Assembly (NCBI GenBank): GCA_019115945.1
Contig: DXCO01000008.1
Coordinates: forward strand, 1 to 39,365
Source of the DNA: Candidatus Borkfalkia excrementavium
GTDB lineage: Bacteria > Bacillota > Clostridia > Christensenellales > Borkfalkiaceae
Length of the DNA: 39,365 bases
Direction of reading: 5' to 3'
Each line of letters begins with the position of its first letter. Within the stretch, counting starts at the first letter, position 1. Shown here piece after piece: positions 22,997 through 30,825 of this stretch. The translations under genes were made by a program, and so were the position numbers. The notes under the pieces are model-generated. The model made no database searches, had not been told where the DNA came from, and was given only the letters and a program-made list of their open reading frames with translations.

Positions 22997-23027
22997 AAAA
23001 AAGAGCGACGCGGTGTTGCTCTTTTTT
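22997..23027 (+). terminator. Terminator of the ArsR-family gene
   Basis: AAAAAAGAGCGAC pairs with GTTGCTCTTTTTT (22997-23009 with 23015-23027) around a five-base loop, one G-U pair, starting three bases after the stop. Confidence 0.8.
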
Positions 23028-23028
23028 A

Positions 23029-23057
23029 TTGCAAATTTTGCCCCGGTATTGTATAAT
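23029..23057 (+). promoter_or_regulatory. Promoter of uvrC
   Basis: TTGCAA (23029-23034), 17 bases, TATAAT (23052-23057), giving a leader of about 50 bases with a hairpin TCTGTGC/GCGCAGA (23071-23091). Confidence 0.5.
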
Positions 23058-23112
23058 AAATGAGAGACGATCTGTGCGGCAAAAGCGCAGACGTTTGACT
23101 TTAATATATAAT

Positions 23113-24918
23113 ATGAGTGTGATTCGCGAAAAGTTAAAACTGCTTCCCGACGACCCGGGCGTTTATATTATGCTGGACGGAGACGGCAACGTGATCTACG
23201 TCGGTAAGGCGCGCAACCTGAAAAACCGCGTCAGACAGTATTTCCATGCCTCCGTCAAGACGGAAAAAGTTATGGCGATGGTCGCCAATATCTCCGATTT
23301 TTACTATATCATTACCAAATCGGAGATCGACGCCCTTGCGCTCGAAAACAATCTGATCAAAAAATATAAACCGAAATACAATATCCTTTTGAAGGACGAT
23401 AAAACGTATCCTTACATCAAAGTGAGTACTTCGGAAAAATTTCCCGCCTTTTCCGTTTCCCGCAAACTCAGAAAGGGAAGCAAATATTTCGGCCCTTATA
23501 TGGGAGGGGTGCGCGTCAAGGACGTTCTGGAGATCGTGAACATCGCGTTCGGCGTGCGCACGTGCGCCGTATCCATCGGGGAAAAGCCGAAACGGCCCTG
23601 CCTGAATTATCATATCCATCGCTGTCCCGCGCCCTGTGCGCATATGTGCACGGAGGAGGAGTATGCGGCGCGCGTCAAAAAGGCGATGCGCTTTTTGGAC
23701 GGGGACGACAGCGAAGTAGAAACGCTTCTGCGGGAAAAAATGCAGTCGTTTGCCGAGGCGGAAGAGTTTGAACTTGCGATGGACTGCAGGGACAAACTTG
23801 AGATGCTCGACAAGATCCGGCTGAAAAGGATCACTTCCCTCAACCGCGATCTGAATGCGGATATCATCGCATACGTCAGCAACAATATGTACGCGGCGGT
23901 CAATGTTCTGATCACAAGAAAAGGGATCATGCAGGGGGCGAGCACGTTTGCGCTCGAAAATGCGTCTTCCGATTCAGACGCGCTGACTTCCTTTATCGCA
24001 CAGTACTATTCCGCACACGAAATTCCGGACGAGATCGTCGCGCAGGACTTTTGCGAGAGCGATCTGCTGGAAGATTTTATCCGCGAACGCCTGGGGAAAA
24101 ACGTAAACGTCGTCATTCCGCGCCAGGGCATCCGCAGACAGTTGCTCGAAATGGCGGAAAACAATGCGTCGGAATATCTCGAAAAGGCGATCGATAAGAT
24201 CAGGCATAAAGAGGACATGACGCTGAATGCCTGCAAACGGCTTCAGGAACTTCTGCATTTATCCCGCTATCCGCGCCGTATGGAATGTTACGATATTTCC
24301 AACATCAGCGGGACGGACAAGGTCGGGTCAATGGTCGTTTTTATAGACGGAGAGGCCGACCGCGACAGTTACCGCAGATTCAGGATCAGAACGGTGGAGG
24401 GGGCGGACGATTTTGCCAGCCTTCAGGAAGTGCTCAGGCGTCGCCTGACCAAATTGGGTACGGAAGAGGAAGATCGCTTTCCGAAACCCGATCTCATCAT
24501 CATAGACGGCGGCAAAGGACAGTTGTCCGCGGTAAAGGAAATTTTTGAAGAGTTGGGCGTTGCGGGGATAGACCTAATCTCCCTTGCAAAGCGTGAAGAG
24601 GAGATTTTTACGCTCGACGGGAAAGAGAGTATCGTTTTGGATAAACGCGATTTTTGCCTGCATATGCTGCAGCGTATCCGCGACGAGGCGCACCGTTTTG
24701 CGATTACCTATTTCAGAAACATCCACAGTAAGCGTTCGCTCTCGTCTGTGCTGACGGAGATCGAGGGGATCGGAAAAGTGCGCAGGCTTGCACTGTTGGA
24801 GAAATTTGGGTCGCTGGATAAAATCATGAAAGCGGACGTCAGACAGATTGCATCCGTAGAAGGAATCAGCGAAGCCGCGGCGATCCGCATCAAAAAATAT
24901 TTAGAGGAAGAACTTTGA
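23113..24918 (+). CDS. uvrC: Excinuclease ABC subunit C
   Basis: UvrC makes both incisions around a DNA lesion after UvrA/UvrB loading. The 601-residue protein has an N-terminal GIY-YIG nuclease (GVYIMLDGDG and IYVGKARNLKNRV, residues 16-41), a Cys cluster region with RPCLNYHIHRCPAPC, and a UVR motif near 195-230 (FELAMDCRDKLEML). The RNase H-like endonuclease follows (ECYDISNISG, DLIIIDGGKGQL) and C-terminal helix-hairpin-helix repeats (IEGIGKVRRLALLEKFGS, SVEGISEAAAIRI). The ATG at 23113 starts the conserved SVIREKLKLLPDDPGVY; a 41-codon in-frame extension covers the promoter and is rejected. No Shine-Dalgarno is visible. Three bases separate it from the HAD gene. Confidence 0.95.
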   Translation: MSVIREKLKLLPDDPGVYIMLDGDGNVIYVGKARNLKNRVRQYFHASVKTEKVMAMVANISDFYYIITKSEIDALALENNLIKKYKPKYNILLKDDKTYPYIKVSTSEKFPAFSVSRKLRKGSKYFGPYMGGVRVKDVLEIVNIAFGVRTCAVSIGEKPKRPCLNYHIHRCPAPCAHMCTEEEYAARVKKAMRFLDGDDSEVETLLREKMQSFAEAEEFELAMDCRDKLEMLDKIRLKRITSLNRDLNADIIAYVSNNMYAAVNVLITRKGIMQGASTFALENASSDSDALTSFIAQYYSAHEIPDEIVAQDFCESDLLEDFIRERLGKNVNVVIPRQGIRRQLLEMAENNASEYLEKAIDKIRHKEDMTLNACKRLQELLHLSRYPRRMECYDISNISGTDKVGSMVVFIDGEADRDSYRRFRIRTVEGADDFASLQEVLRRRLTKLGTEEEDRFPKPDLIIIDGGKGQLSAVKEIFEELGVAGIDLISLAKREEEIFTLDGKESIVLDKRDFCLHMLQRIRDEAHRFAITYFRNIHSKRSLSSVLTEIEGIGKVRRLALLEKFGSLDKIMKADVRQIASVEGISEAAAIRIKKYLEEEL

Positions 24919-24921
24919 CAT

Positions 24922-25746
24922 ATGGCATTAAATTACAGGATGATCGTTTCCGATTTTGACGGAACGCTGGGCAGAAGCGAAGGGGGGATTTCGGAAGGGA
25001 ACATACGGGCGATTCAACAATATACGGAAAACGGCGGCGTCTTTGCGCTCTGTACGGGAAGAATGATCAGTTCGATTTTGCCGTATGCGCGCGAATTGGG
25101 CCTGAAGGGACCTGTTACGGCATATCAGGGTGCGTTTATCTGCGAGGCGGAGGACGGAAAAGTTTTGCGCGATATCCGCATCGATTGCGCCGAAGCGATC
25201 GAGATCTGCGAATTTCTGCAATCGAACGATTACCATATCCACGTTTACGACGGCAACGATTTTTACGTAAATAAAAAGGATTTTTTTCTGGATAGTTATG
25301 AACGGATCTGTAAAGTAACGGGAATCGTCACTCCCTTTCGGATATCCGAAAGAGTCCGAAAGGACGGGATACGCCCGCAGAAGATTCTCGTCATGTGCAG
25401 CCCTGAAGAAAAAATAAAAGTTTTTGAACAGTTGCAAGAAAGGTACGGAAAGCGGTACGACGTTACGACCAGTTCGGATTTTCTTGTCGAAATTACGGCA
25501 AACGGATGCGATAAGGGCAGCGCGGTCAGATTTTTGGCGGATTATTACGGAATACCGTTAAAGCAGATCATTGCGGTCGGCGATAACTGCAACGACGTTC
25601 CGATGCTGAAAACTGCGGGCCTGGGCGTTGCGGTGGAAAACGCCGTCAAAGAGGCGAAAGAGGCCGCGCATTTCGTTACAAAGCACTGCGATGCGGACGG
25701 CGTCGCTTATGTAATTAAAAAATTTGGTTTGGGGGAGAATATATGA
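24922..25746 (+). CDS. Cof-type HAD-IIB family phosphatase
   Basis: The 274-residue protein has the HAD motifs: SDFDGTLGRSEGG (nucleophile Asp near residue 12), TGRM with the threonine of motif II, a Lys region before DKGSAVRFL, and GDNCNDVPML for magnesium binding. The large cap between residues of about 85 and 190 marks the Cof/IIB subclass, which dephosphorylates sugar phosphates, pyridoxal phosphate or flavin precursors. The substrate cannot be fixed from sequence. It starts three bases after uvrC and overlaps hprK by four (ATGA), so the three are one transcription unit. Confidence 0.88.
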   Translation: MALNYRMIVSDFDGTLGRSEGGISEGNIRAIQQYTENGGVFALCTGRMISSILPYARELGLKGPVTAYQGAFICEAEDGKVLRDIRIDCAEAIEICEFLQSNDYHIHVYDGNDFYVNKKDFFLDSYERICKVTGIVTPFRISERVRKDGIRPQKILVMCSPEEKIKVFEQLQERYGKRYDVTTSSDFLVEITANGCDKGSAVRFLADYYGIPLKQIIAVGDNCNDVPMLKTAGLGVAVENAVKEAKEAAHFVTKHCDADGVAYVIKKFGLGENI

Positions 25747-26657
25747 ACGAACAAGAGACGATCTTGCTGGAAAACTTTTGCGGGGATTTAGGGCTGGAAA
25801 TCGTATTTGCGGGGCGCGGAAGAGTGACGCTTTCTTCGTACAGCGTGACGCGGCCGGGGTTGCAGTTGGCGGGATTTTTTAAGTATTTCGATTCCTCGAG
25901 GATCCTTGTTTTCGGCAATTCGGAGTATGAATTTTTAAGAGATCTCTCTCAGGAAGTGCGCTCGGAACGCATCAAAACGCTGCTTTCCTACCGCGATATT
26001 CCCTGCATCATTCTGGCGAGGGATCTGCCCGTCCTGCATGAATTGATCGAAGAGGCGAGGCTTACGGGGTGCCCCATTTTGCGGACGGATCGCGTTACGA
26101 CCGCGCTGATGAACGATTTGTTTTTTTATCTGAATAAAAAACTGGCGCCGTCAACGACGATGCACGGCGTTCTGATGGACGTTTCCGGCGTCGGGATCCT
26201 GCTGACGGGACACAGCGGCATCGGAAAAAGCGAAACGGCGATGGAGTTGATCAAACGCGGACACAGGTTGGTCGCAGATGACAGCGTGATCGTAAAACGA
26301 GTTTCGGAGACGTTGGTCGGCACATCGCCCGAAACGATCCGTTATTTTATGGAACTTCGGGGTATCGGCATCATCAATATCAAAAACATGTACGGTTCCG
26401 GTTCGATTTTGAACGAAAAGGAGATCGAACTTGTCATAGAACTGGAAAACTGGGTGGAAGGAAAGGAGTACGACCGGCTGGGGGAAGGGACCCTGTATGA
26501 AAATATTCTCGGATTAAAGGTCCTCAAGCACGTCGTGCCCGTCAAACCAGGCAGAAACCTTTCTATCATTATCGAAGTTGCGGCGCGCAATTTCAGGCTC
26601 AAGAGCATGGGATATGACGCTGCGCAGGAACTGATAGGAAGAACGATCGGAAGATAA
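25743..26657 (+). CDS. hprK: HPr kinase/phosphorylase
   Basis: HprK phosphorylates and dephosphorylates a serine (Ser46) of HPr and Crh, controlling carbon catabolite repression. The 304-residue protein shows an N-terminal domain, MHGVLMDVSGVG with the conserved His (141), Walker A GHSGIGKS at 156-163, RLVADD, and the HprK signature MELRGIGIINIKNMYG near 200-215. All key parts are present. The overlap with the HAD gene suggests translational coupling. Its probable target, an HPr-like protein that keeps this serine but has no catalytic His, is encoded 4 kb downstream (30540-30794). No ordinary HPr or enzyme I gene is in the window. Confidence 0.95.
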   Translation: MNEQETILLENFCGDLGLEIVFAGRGRVTLSSYSVTRPGLQLAGFFKYFDSSRILVFGNSEYEFLRDLSQEVRSERIKTLLSYRDIPCIILARDLPVLHELIEEARLTGCPILRTDRVTTALMNDLFFYLNKKLAPSTTMHGVLMDVSGVGILLTGHSGIGKSETAMELIKRGHRLVADDSVIVKRVSETLVGTSPETIRYFMELRGIGIINIKNMYGSGSILNEKEIELVIELENWVEGKEYDRLGEGTLYENILGLKVLKHVVPVKPGRNLSIIIEVAARNFRLKSMGYDAAQELIGRTIGR

Positions 26658-26662
26658 TGGGT

Positions 26663-26703
26663 AAGGGTCTGCAGATTTTTAATAAAATCTGCAGGCCCTT
26701 TTT
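26663..26703 (+). terminator. Terminator of hprK
   Basis: A stem of about 17 bp with one G-U pair (26663-26679 with 26684-26700), four-base loop, ending in a run of five T (26699-26703). Confidence 0.85.
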
Positions 26704-26849
26704 CATGGGTACATTTAGGGAATATTTGGCGATTGCGCCGGAGAGACTGGCCTCAAGACCTGAAAAGACCGCATGATTGTGGAATACGAGGATGCATTTC
26801 GGCATTTTATGGTATTTTCAACCGTCTCTGCCAATATATTATTATATCT

Positions 26850-27851
26850 ATGGCAAAAAAACGTGAAAAAGTATCCGCATTTATTTTGACCGTTCTGCTC
26901 ATTGCCGCCGTTTGTGCAAGTTTGCTGTTTGCTTATCCCGCGCTGACCAAAAAATCACGTCCGCAGGCACAGGGGTATTCGGGGATCCTAAGGGTCTGGC
27001 AGATCGACAGTTTTGAGGGGGGCAGAGGGGCCAGGTCTTCCTTTTTGAGTACGGTTGCAAAAAAGTTTGAGAAAGAAAATCCCGGGGTCCTCGTGATGGT
27101 TGCCGCTCACTCTGCAGAGAGTGCCGCAAATGCTTTGAGGGAGGGCAATGTTCCGGATCTGATTTCATATGGAACGGGGATCGATTTTGTGTCCGACTAT
27201 GCGCTTCCGCTGAAAAAGTATGAATGCGCGGCGACCTCTTCCGGTGGCGCGGCGTATGGCGTGCCGTGGTGCAGGGGCGGTTATATGCTCTTCACGGCCG
27301 ACGGCGATTTTACCGACGTGTCCGATACGAATACGGTCATTTCGCAGGGGAACGGTGCATTTCCCGCTGCCGCTGCGGCCCTGGAAGGAATGCGTGGGCA
27401 ATTCGACGTAATGCCGTCCGTCCGCGCTTATACGGCCCTGATCGGCGGGGAATATAAATATATGCTCGGCTCTCAAAGAGACGTATATCGCTTTATTACG
27501 AGAGAATTTAACGTTCTGGCAAAACCGCTGTATGCATTCAGCGATCTGTATCAGTATATATCCGTCCTCTCCGACGAGACGAAAATTTTCAATTTGTGCA
27601 ATCAGTTTATCGGACTTCTTGTATCAGAGCCAATGCAGAAGCAACTTACGAAAATAGGGATGATGAGCCCGTATTTTTCAATTTACGGCGCGGACGATCC
27701 GATCATGAGCGAGGCGGAGAAGAACGCGCCGCAGAATATACTGGCGGCATACGTTGACGAAAATGCCCGAAAAGCATTCTCCGAACTTGCATGGCAAATC
27801 TTAAAGGGAGACGAAAACGGCGCAAAAAAAATAAAAAATTATCTCGCATAA
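26850..27851 (+). CDS. Solute-binding-protein-like, membrane-anchored, orphan
   Basis: The 333-residue product starts MAKKREKVSAFILTVLLIAAV, a single N-terminal membrane helix without lipobox Cys. It then has ILRVWQIDSFEGGRGARSSFLSTVAKKFEKENPGV, matching the first lobe of family 1 extracellular sugar-binding proteins, followed by a degenerate second lobe (AAYGVPWCRGGYMLF). It is shorter than usual binding proteins (about 420), and no ABC permease is nearby. It could be a sensor or a decayed binding protein. The gene has no ribosome site and a TATTAT close to its ATG. An in-frame 39-codon extension upstream has no supporting features. The intergenic sequence 26704-26849 holds no other gene. 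Confidence 0.7.
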   Translation: MAKKREKVSAFILTVLLIAAVCASLLFAYPALTKKSRPQAQGYSGILRVWQIDSFEGGRGARSSFLSTVAKKFEKENPGVLVMVAAHSAESAANALREGNVPDLISYGTGIDFVSDYALPLKKYECAATSSGGAAYGVPWCRGGYMLFTADGDFTDVSDTNTVISQGNGAFPAAAAALEGMRGQFDVMPSVRAYTALIGGEYKYMLGSQRDVYRFITREFNVLAKPLYAFSDLYQYISVLSDETKIFNLCNQFIGLLVSEPMQKQLTKIGMMSPYFSIYGADDPIMSEAEKNAPQNILAAYVDENARKAFSELAWQILKGDENGAKKIKNYLA

Positions 27852-27896
27852 CATTGTAAATTTTAACGATTTGTAGTACAATAAAGGAGAAGAAAA

Positions 27897-28796
27897 ATGG
27901 ACTTTTCTCTGGAAAGGATCGAACAGCGGCTGTCCGTAAAGAACACGGAAAGAAATTTTTCTTTTGCGCAAAATACGACGATCGGGATCGGCGGAAACGC
28001 GCCGTTGGCAGTGTTTCCTGAAAATATCGCGCAACTTACGCAAGCGCTCGAGGTGTTAAACGGCGAGGGCGCGCGTTGGCTGGTATTGGGCGCGGGTGCA
28101 AATGTTTTGGCGTCGGATAACGGGTTTCAAGGGGTCGTGATCAAGACCGACCGCCTGAATGCGATCGACGTTGCGGACGGTTTGCTGTGTGCCGAATGCG
28201 GGGTAAGGATATCTTCTCTCTTGCGGTACGCGCAGAAAAAAGGTCTCGGCGGGCTCTCTTTTATGGCGGGGATCCCTGCGAGCGTGGGCGGCGCCGTTTT
28301 GATGAACGCAGGCGTTGCGGAAGGCCATATCGGGGACAGGATCAGATCGGTTACCGTTTTGGAACCGGATGGAAAAATACGGAAATTTTTGCGCGATGAG
28401 TGCCGCTTTTCTTATAAGCGCACCCTGTTTTCGGAGAGCAGCCGCATCATTCTGAATGCGGAATTGTCGCTTGAACGAAGAAAATCGGAGGAGATCGGTG
28501 AAGAGATCCGTACCGTACTCGAGAACAGAAAACGGCTCCCCGCAGGCAGAAGCATGGGATGCGTTTTCAAAAATCCGCCGGGCGTTTCAGCAGGGGCGCT
28601 CATCGAACAGGCGGGGTTGAAAGGCGCTCGGGAAGGGGGCGCCGTCGTATCGGAACGACATGCGAATTTTATTATCAACAGTGGCGGCGCGACTGCCGAA
28701 AACGTGCGCACTTTGATCGAGAGGATCAGGTCCGAGGTCTGCAGAATTTTTCACGTCTCTTTGGAAGAAGAGATCCGTTACATAGGAGATTTTTAA
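27897..28796 (+). CDS. murB: UDP-N-acetylenolpyruvoylglucosamine reductase
   Basis: MurB uses NADPH and FAD to make UDP-N-acetylmuramate for peptidoglycan. The 299-residue protein shows FAD-binding signatures GIGGNAPLAV and LGAGANVLASDNGF, FMAGIPASVGGAVLMNAG, CRFSYKRTLF and GRSMGCVFKNPPGVSAG, then EEEIRYIGDF at the end. It is the short type II (Firmicutes) form. The residue expected as the proton-donating Ser (S-F/V-F-K/R) is Cys222 here. AAAGGAG precedes the ATG. A TTGTAA-17-TACAAT match at 27854-27882 would start transcription within that ribosome site, so I do not call it a promoter. Confidence 0.94.
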   Translation: MDFSLERIEQRLSVKNTERNFSFAQNTTIGIGGNAPLAVFPENIAQLTQALEVLNGEGARWLVLGAGANVLASDNGFQGVVIKTDRLNAIDVADGLLCAECGVRISSLLRYAQKKGLGGLSFMAGIPASVGGAVLMNAGVAEGHIGDRIRSVTVLEPDGKIRKFLRDECRFSYKRTLFSESSRIILNAELSLERRKSEEIGEEIRTVLENRKRLPAGRSMGCVFKNPPGVSAGALIEQAGLKGAREGGAVVSERHANFIINSGGATAENVRTLIERIRSEVCRIFHVSLEEEIRYIGDF

Positions 28797-28799
28797 TCG

Positions 28800-29576
28800 A
28801 TGCATCTTACCGGCGATTATCATACGCACACGATTTACAGCCACGGCAAAGGCACGGTCATGGAAAACGCCGTGCGCGCAAAGGAGATCGGGCTCAAAGA
28901 AATTGCGATCACCGACCACGGGTTCAAACAGATGGCGTTCGGCCTTCGCCATAAAAGGATGCCTTCTCTGATCAGAGACTGCAAAGAGGCATCCGAAAAG
29001 ACGGGGATCAACGTCTATGTGGGGATCGAAGCCAATCTTTTAGGGGAAAGCGGAAAAACGGATCTCGATGAACGGGATTATAAAGATTTCGACATTTTCC
29101 TTATGGGGATACACCGTTTTGTAAAGTTTGAGCGGATCCGCGATTTCAACCATATTTTGGTGAAAAATTATTTGTATACCGTCTTTAAGAAAGAAGCGAG
29201 CCAAAAGTTGATCGCATATAATACGCGCGCGCTTGTCAACAGCATTCAGAAATATCCCATCGATGCGATTACGCATCTGAATTATCTGAGTTTCTGCGAC
29301 GTTGTGGAAGTGGCCAAAGCGGCGCGCGATTACGGGACATATATCGAACTCAATTCCAAAAAAGTGCACTTGACGGACGAACAACTTGCCGCGGTGCGCG
29401 ATACGGGCGTCCGCTTTATCATCGATTCGGACGCGCATTCGGTGGACCGCATCGGTGATACGAAAATCGTGGACGAGTTGCTCTCCCGCGTCGACGTGCC
29501 CCTCGGGCAGATCGATAACGTGGAGGGAAGATTTCCGCGATTTCGGTTCAGAGAATATAAAGAGAGAAATCTGTGA
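28800..29576 (+). CDS. PHP-domain phosphohydrolase
   Basis: The 258-residue protein has the PHP metal site pieces: GDYHTHTIYSHGKG at 6-19, AITDHGFKQM near 37-46, GIEANLL, MGIHRF and DSDAHSVDRIGD near 210-222. It resembles histidinol-phosphatase-like and YcdX-like hydrolases, so phosphoester hydrolysis is expected, but histidine synthesis genes are absent. It starts three bases after murB and is followed by whiA after one base. In other clostridia a PHP gene occupies this place, together with rapZ and yvcK; those two are absent here. Confidence 0.88.
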   Translation: MHLTGDYHTHTIYSHGKGTVMENAVRAKEIGLKEIAITDHGFKQMAFGLRHKRMPSLIRDCKEASEKTGINVYVGIEANLLGESGKTDLDERDYKDFDIFLMGIHRFVKFERIRDFNHILVKNYLYTVFKKEASQKLIAYNTRALVNSIQKYPIDAITHLNYLSFCDVVEVAKAARDYGTYIELNSKKVHLTDEQLAAVRDTGVRFIIDSDAHSVDRIGDTKIVDELLSRVDVPLGQIDNVEGRFPRFRFREYKERNL

Positions 29577-29577
29577 C

Positions 29578-30537
29578 GTGAATACCTCGAATTTTACGGG
29601 TGAAATCAAAAAAGAATTGGTCAGAAACGGGTTTGAGAACGCATGCTGCAAGACGGCCGCGCTCTCCGCTTTTTTGCGCACGGCGGGAAGTATCGTCCGC
29701 AAAGGAAACCGGATCGGCTTTGAATTTGTGACCGAAAACGAGACCGTCGCGGAATTTTTTATCGGACTGATCGAGGAATTATACGGGGCGCAATTGAATA
29801 TCGTGCAGGCGAAGACGGATATCCGGAACGGGAAGGACAGGCTTATTTTTGAGTGCCTGAGCGATGAATCTGCATTTATTCTGAAAGAACTTGGCATTGC
29901 GGAATGGAACGGAGATGAGTTCGGGTTCCGTATGGATCTGGATAAATATATCGTTGAAAACGAGTGTTGCGAAGTCGCATATATCGCGGGGGCCTTTTTG
30001 GGGAGCGGCAGTTGCAGCGTCCCGAAAGGGGAAGATTCGCATTCGGGATATCATCTGGAAATCGTCTTTTCAAACGGCTTTCTTGCGGACGATTTTTGCG
30101 AATTGCTCGCGGTGCGGGAGATCTTGGCGAAAAAAGTGGCGAGAAAGGGATCCTTGGTCGTATATTTGAAAAGCAGAGGGAGCATTTCCGATTTTCTCGA
30201 TCTGATCGGGGCGCACGCCGCTTTGGCAAAATTGGACGCCCTTTCAGAAAGGCGCGACGAACGGAACCAGATCAACCGCGTCGCAAACTGCCTGCAGAAA
30301 AATTATGACAAGAGCATCCTTGCCTCAGTCCGTCAGATACAGGCGATCGAACAGATCGATAAAATCGTCGGACTTGCGGAATTGGATCCTGTATTGCGTC
30401 AGACAGCGCAGGCGCGTATAGCGGATAAGGAAGCCTCGCTGAAAGAACTTGCGGAAAATTTGCATATATCAAAGAGTTGCCTCAACCACAGGCTGAGAAA
30501 AATTGAAAATCTGGCAAAAGAACTCGGGGGAGAGTAA
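29578..30537 (+). CDS. whiA: DNA-binding protein WhiA
   Basis: WhiA is a conserved Gram-positive protein that regulates cell division and sporulation genes in Streptomyces and affects division and chromosome segregation in Bacillus. The 319-residue protein has a degenerate LAGLIDADG half (VAYIAGAFLGSGSCSVP...YHLEIVF) and a C-terminal helix-turn-helix (LKELAENLHISKSCLNHRL). GTG at 29578 starts the conserved N-terminus NTSNFTGEIKKEL and directly follows the PHP stop; a longer frame upstream overlaps the PHP gene and is rejected. Two bases separate its stop from the Crh-like gene, matching the whiA-crh order of Bacillus. Confidence 0.92.
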   Translation: MNTSNFTGEIKKELVRNGFENACCKTAALSAFLRTAGSIVRKGNRIGFEFVTENETVAEFFIGLIEELYGAQLNIVQAKTDIRNGKDRLIFECLSDESAFILKELGIAEWNGDEFGFRMDLDKYIVENECCEVAYIAGAFLGSGSCSVPKGEDSHSGYHLEIVFSNGFLADDFCELLAVREILAKKVARKGSLVVYLKSRGSISDFLDLIGAHAALAKLDALSERRDERNQINRVANCLQKNYDKSILASVRQIQAIEQIDKIVGLAELDPVLRQTAQARIADKEASLKELAENLHISKSCLNHRLRKIENLAKELGGE

Positions 30538-30539
30538 AC

Positions 30540-30794
30540 ATGGAAAAATCGAAATTTATTTACAAAAAAGACACGTACAATGCGTACGATGCCCAGCAGA
30601 TCGTTTTCGAGGCCTGCAAATACAAGAGCGAAATAACCATCGAAAGCGGAACGAAGCGCGGAAATGCAAAGAGCATTATCGGACTGATATCCATGAAATT
30701 CGTAAAGGGCGACGAGTTTACTGTCTATGCCGAAGGCGCGGACTGCCGGCAGGCTGCGAGAGGATTGGCGGATTTTATTTCAAAACTAAACTGA
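30540..30794 (+). CDS. HPr/Crh-like protein lacking the catalytic histidine
   Basis: The 84-residue protein has the HPr fold pattern ending in AEGADCRQAARGLADFISKLN. In HPr the PTS phosphate is carried by His15 of GIHARPA; here the aligned segment is TYNAYDAQ, so His15, Arg17 and Pro18 are all replaced. The regulatory site is kept: GNAKSIIGLISM contains the Ser (residue 45) that HprK phosphorylates. This is the Crh arrangement, and Crh also follows whiA in Bacillus. Unlike Bacillus Crh (Gln at position 15), Ala stands here. It can probably act only as an HprK-modified regulator, for example a CcpA cofactor. AAACATGG precedes no strong ribosome site; GGGGGAGAG ends at the whiA stop. Confidence 0.85.
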   Translation: MEKSKFIYKKDTYNAYDAQQIVFEACKYKSEITIESGTKRGNAKSIIGLISMKFVKGDEFTVYAEGADCRQAARGLADFISKLN

Positions 30795-30825
30795 ACATCG
30801 AGTAACTCATACAGGAAGGATAAGA

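Noticed and set aside
27854-27882. TTGTAA-17-TACAAT as a murB promoter
   Set aside because: Transcription would begin inside the AAAGGAG ribosome site, so it is more likely a chance match in AT-rich DNA.
29386-29577. N-terminal extension of WhiA
   Set aside because: It overlaps the PHP gene in another frame and has no family similarity; GTG at 29578 starts the conserved part.
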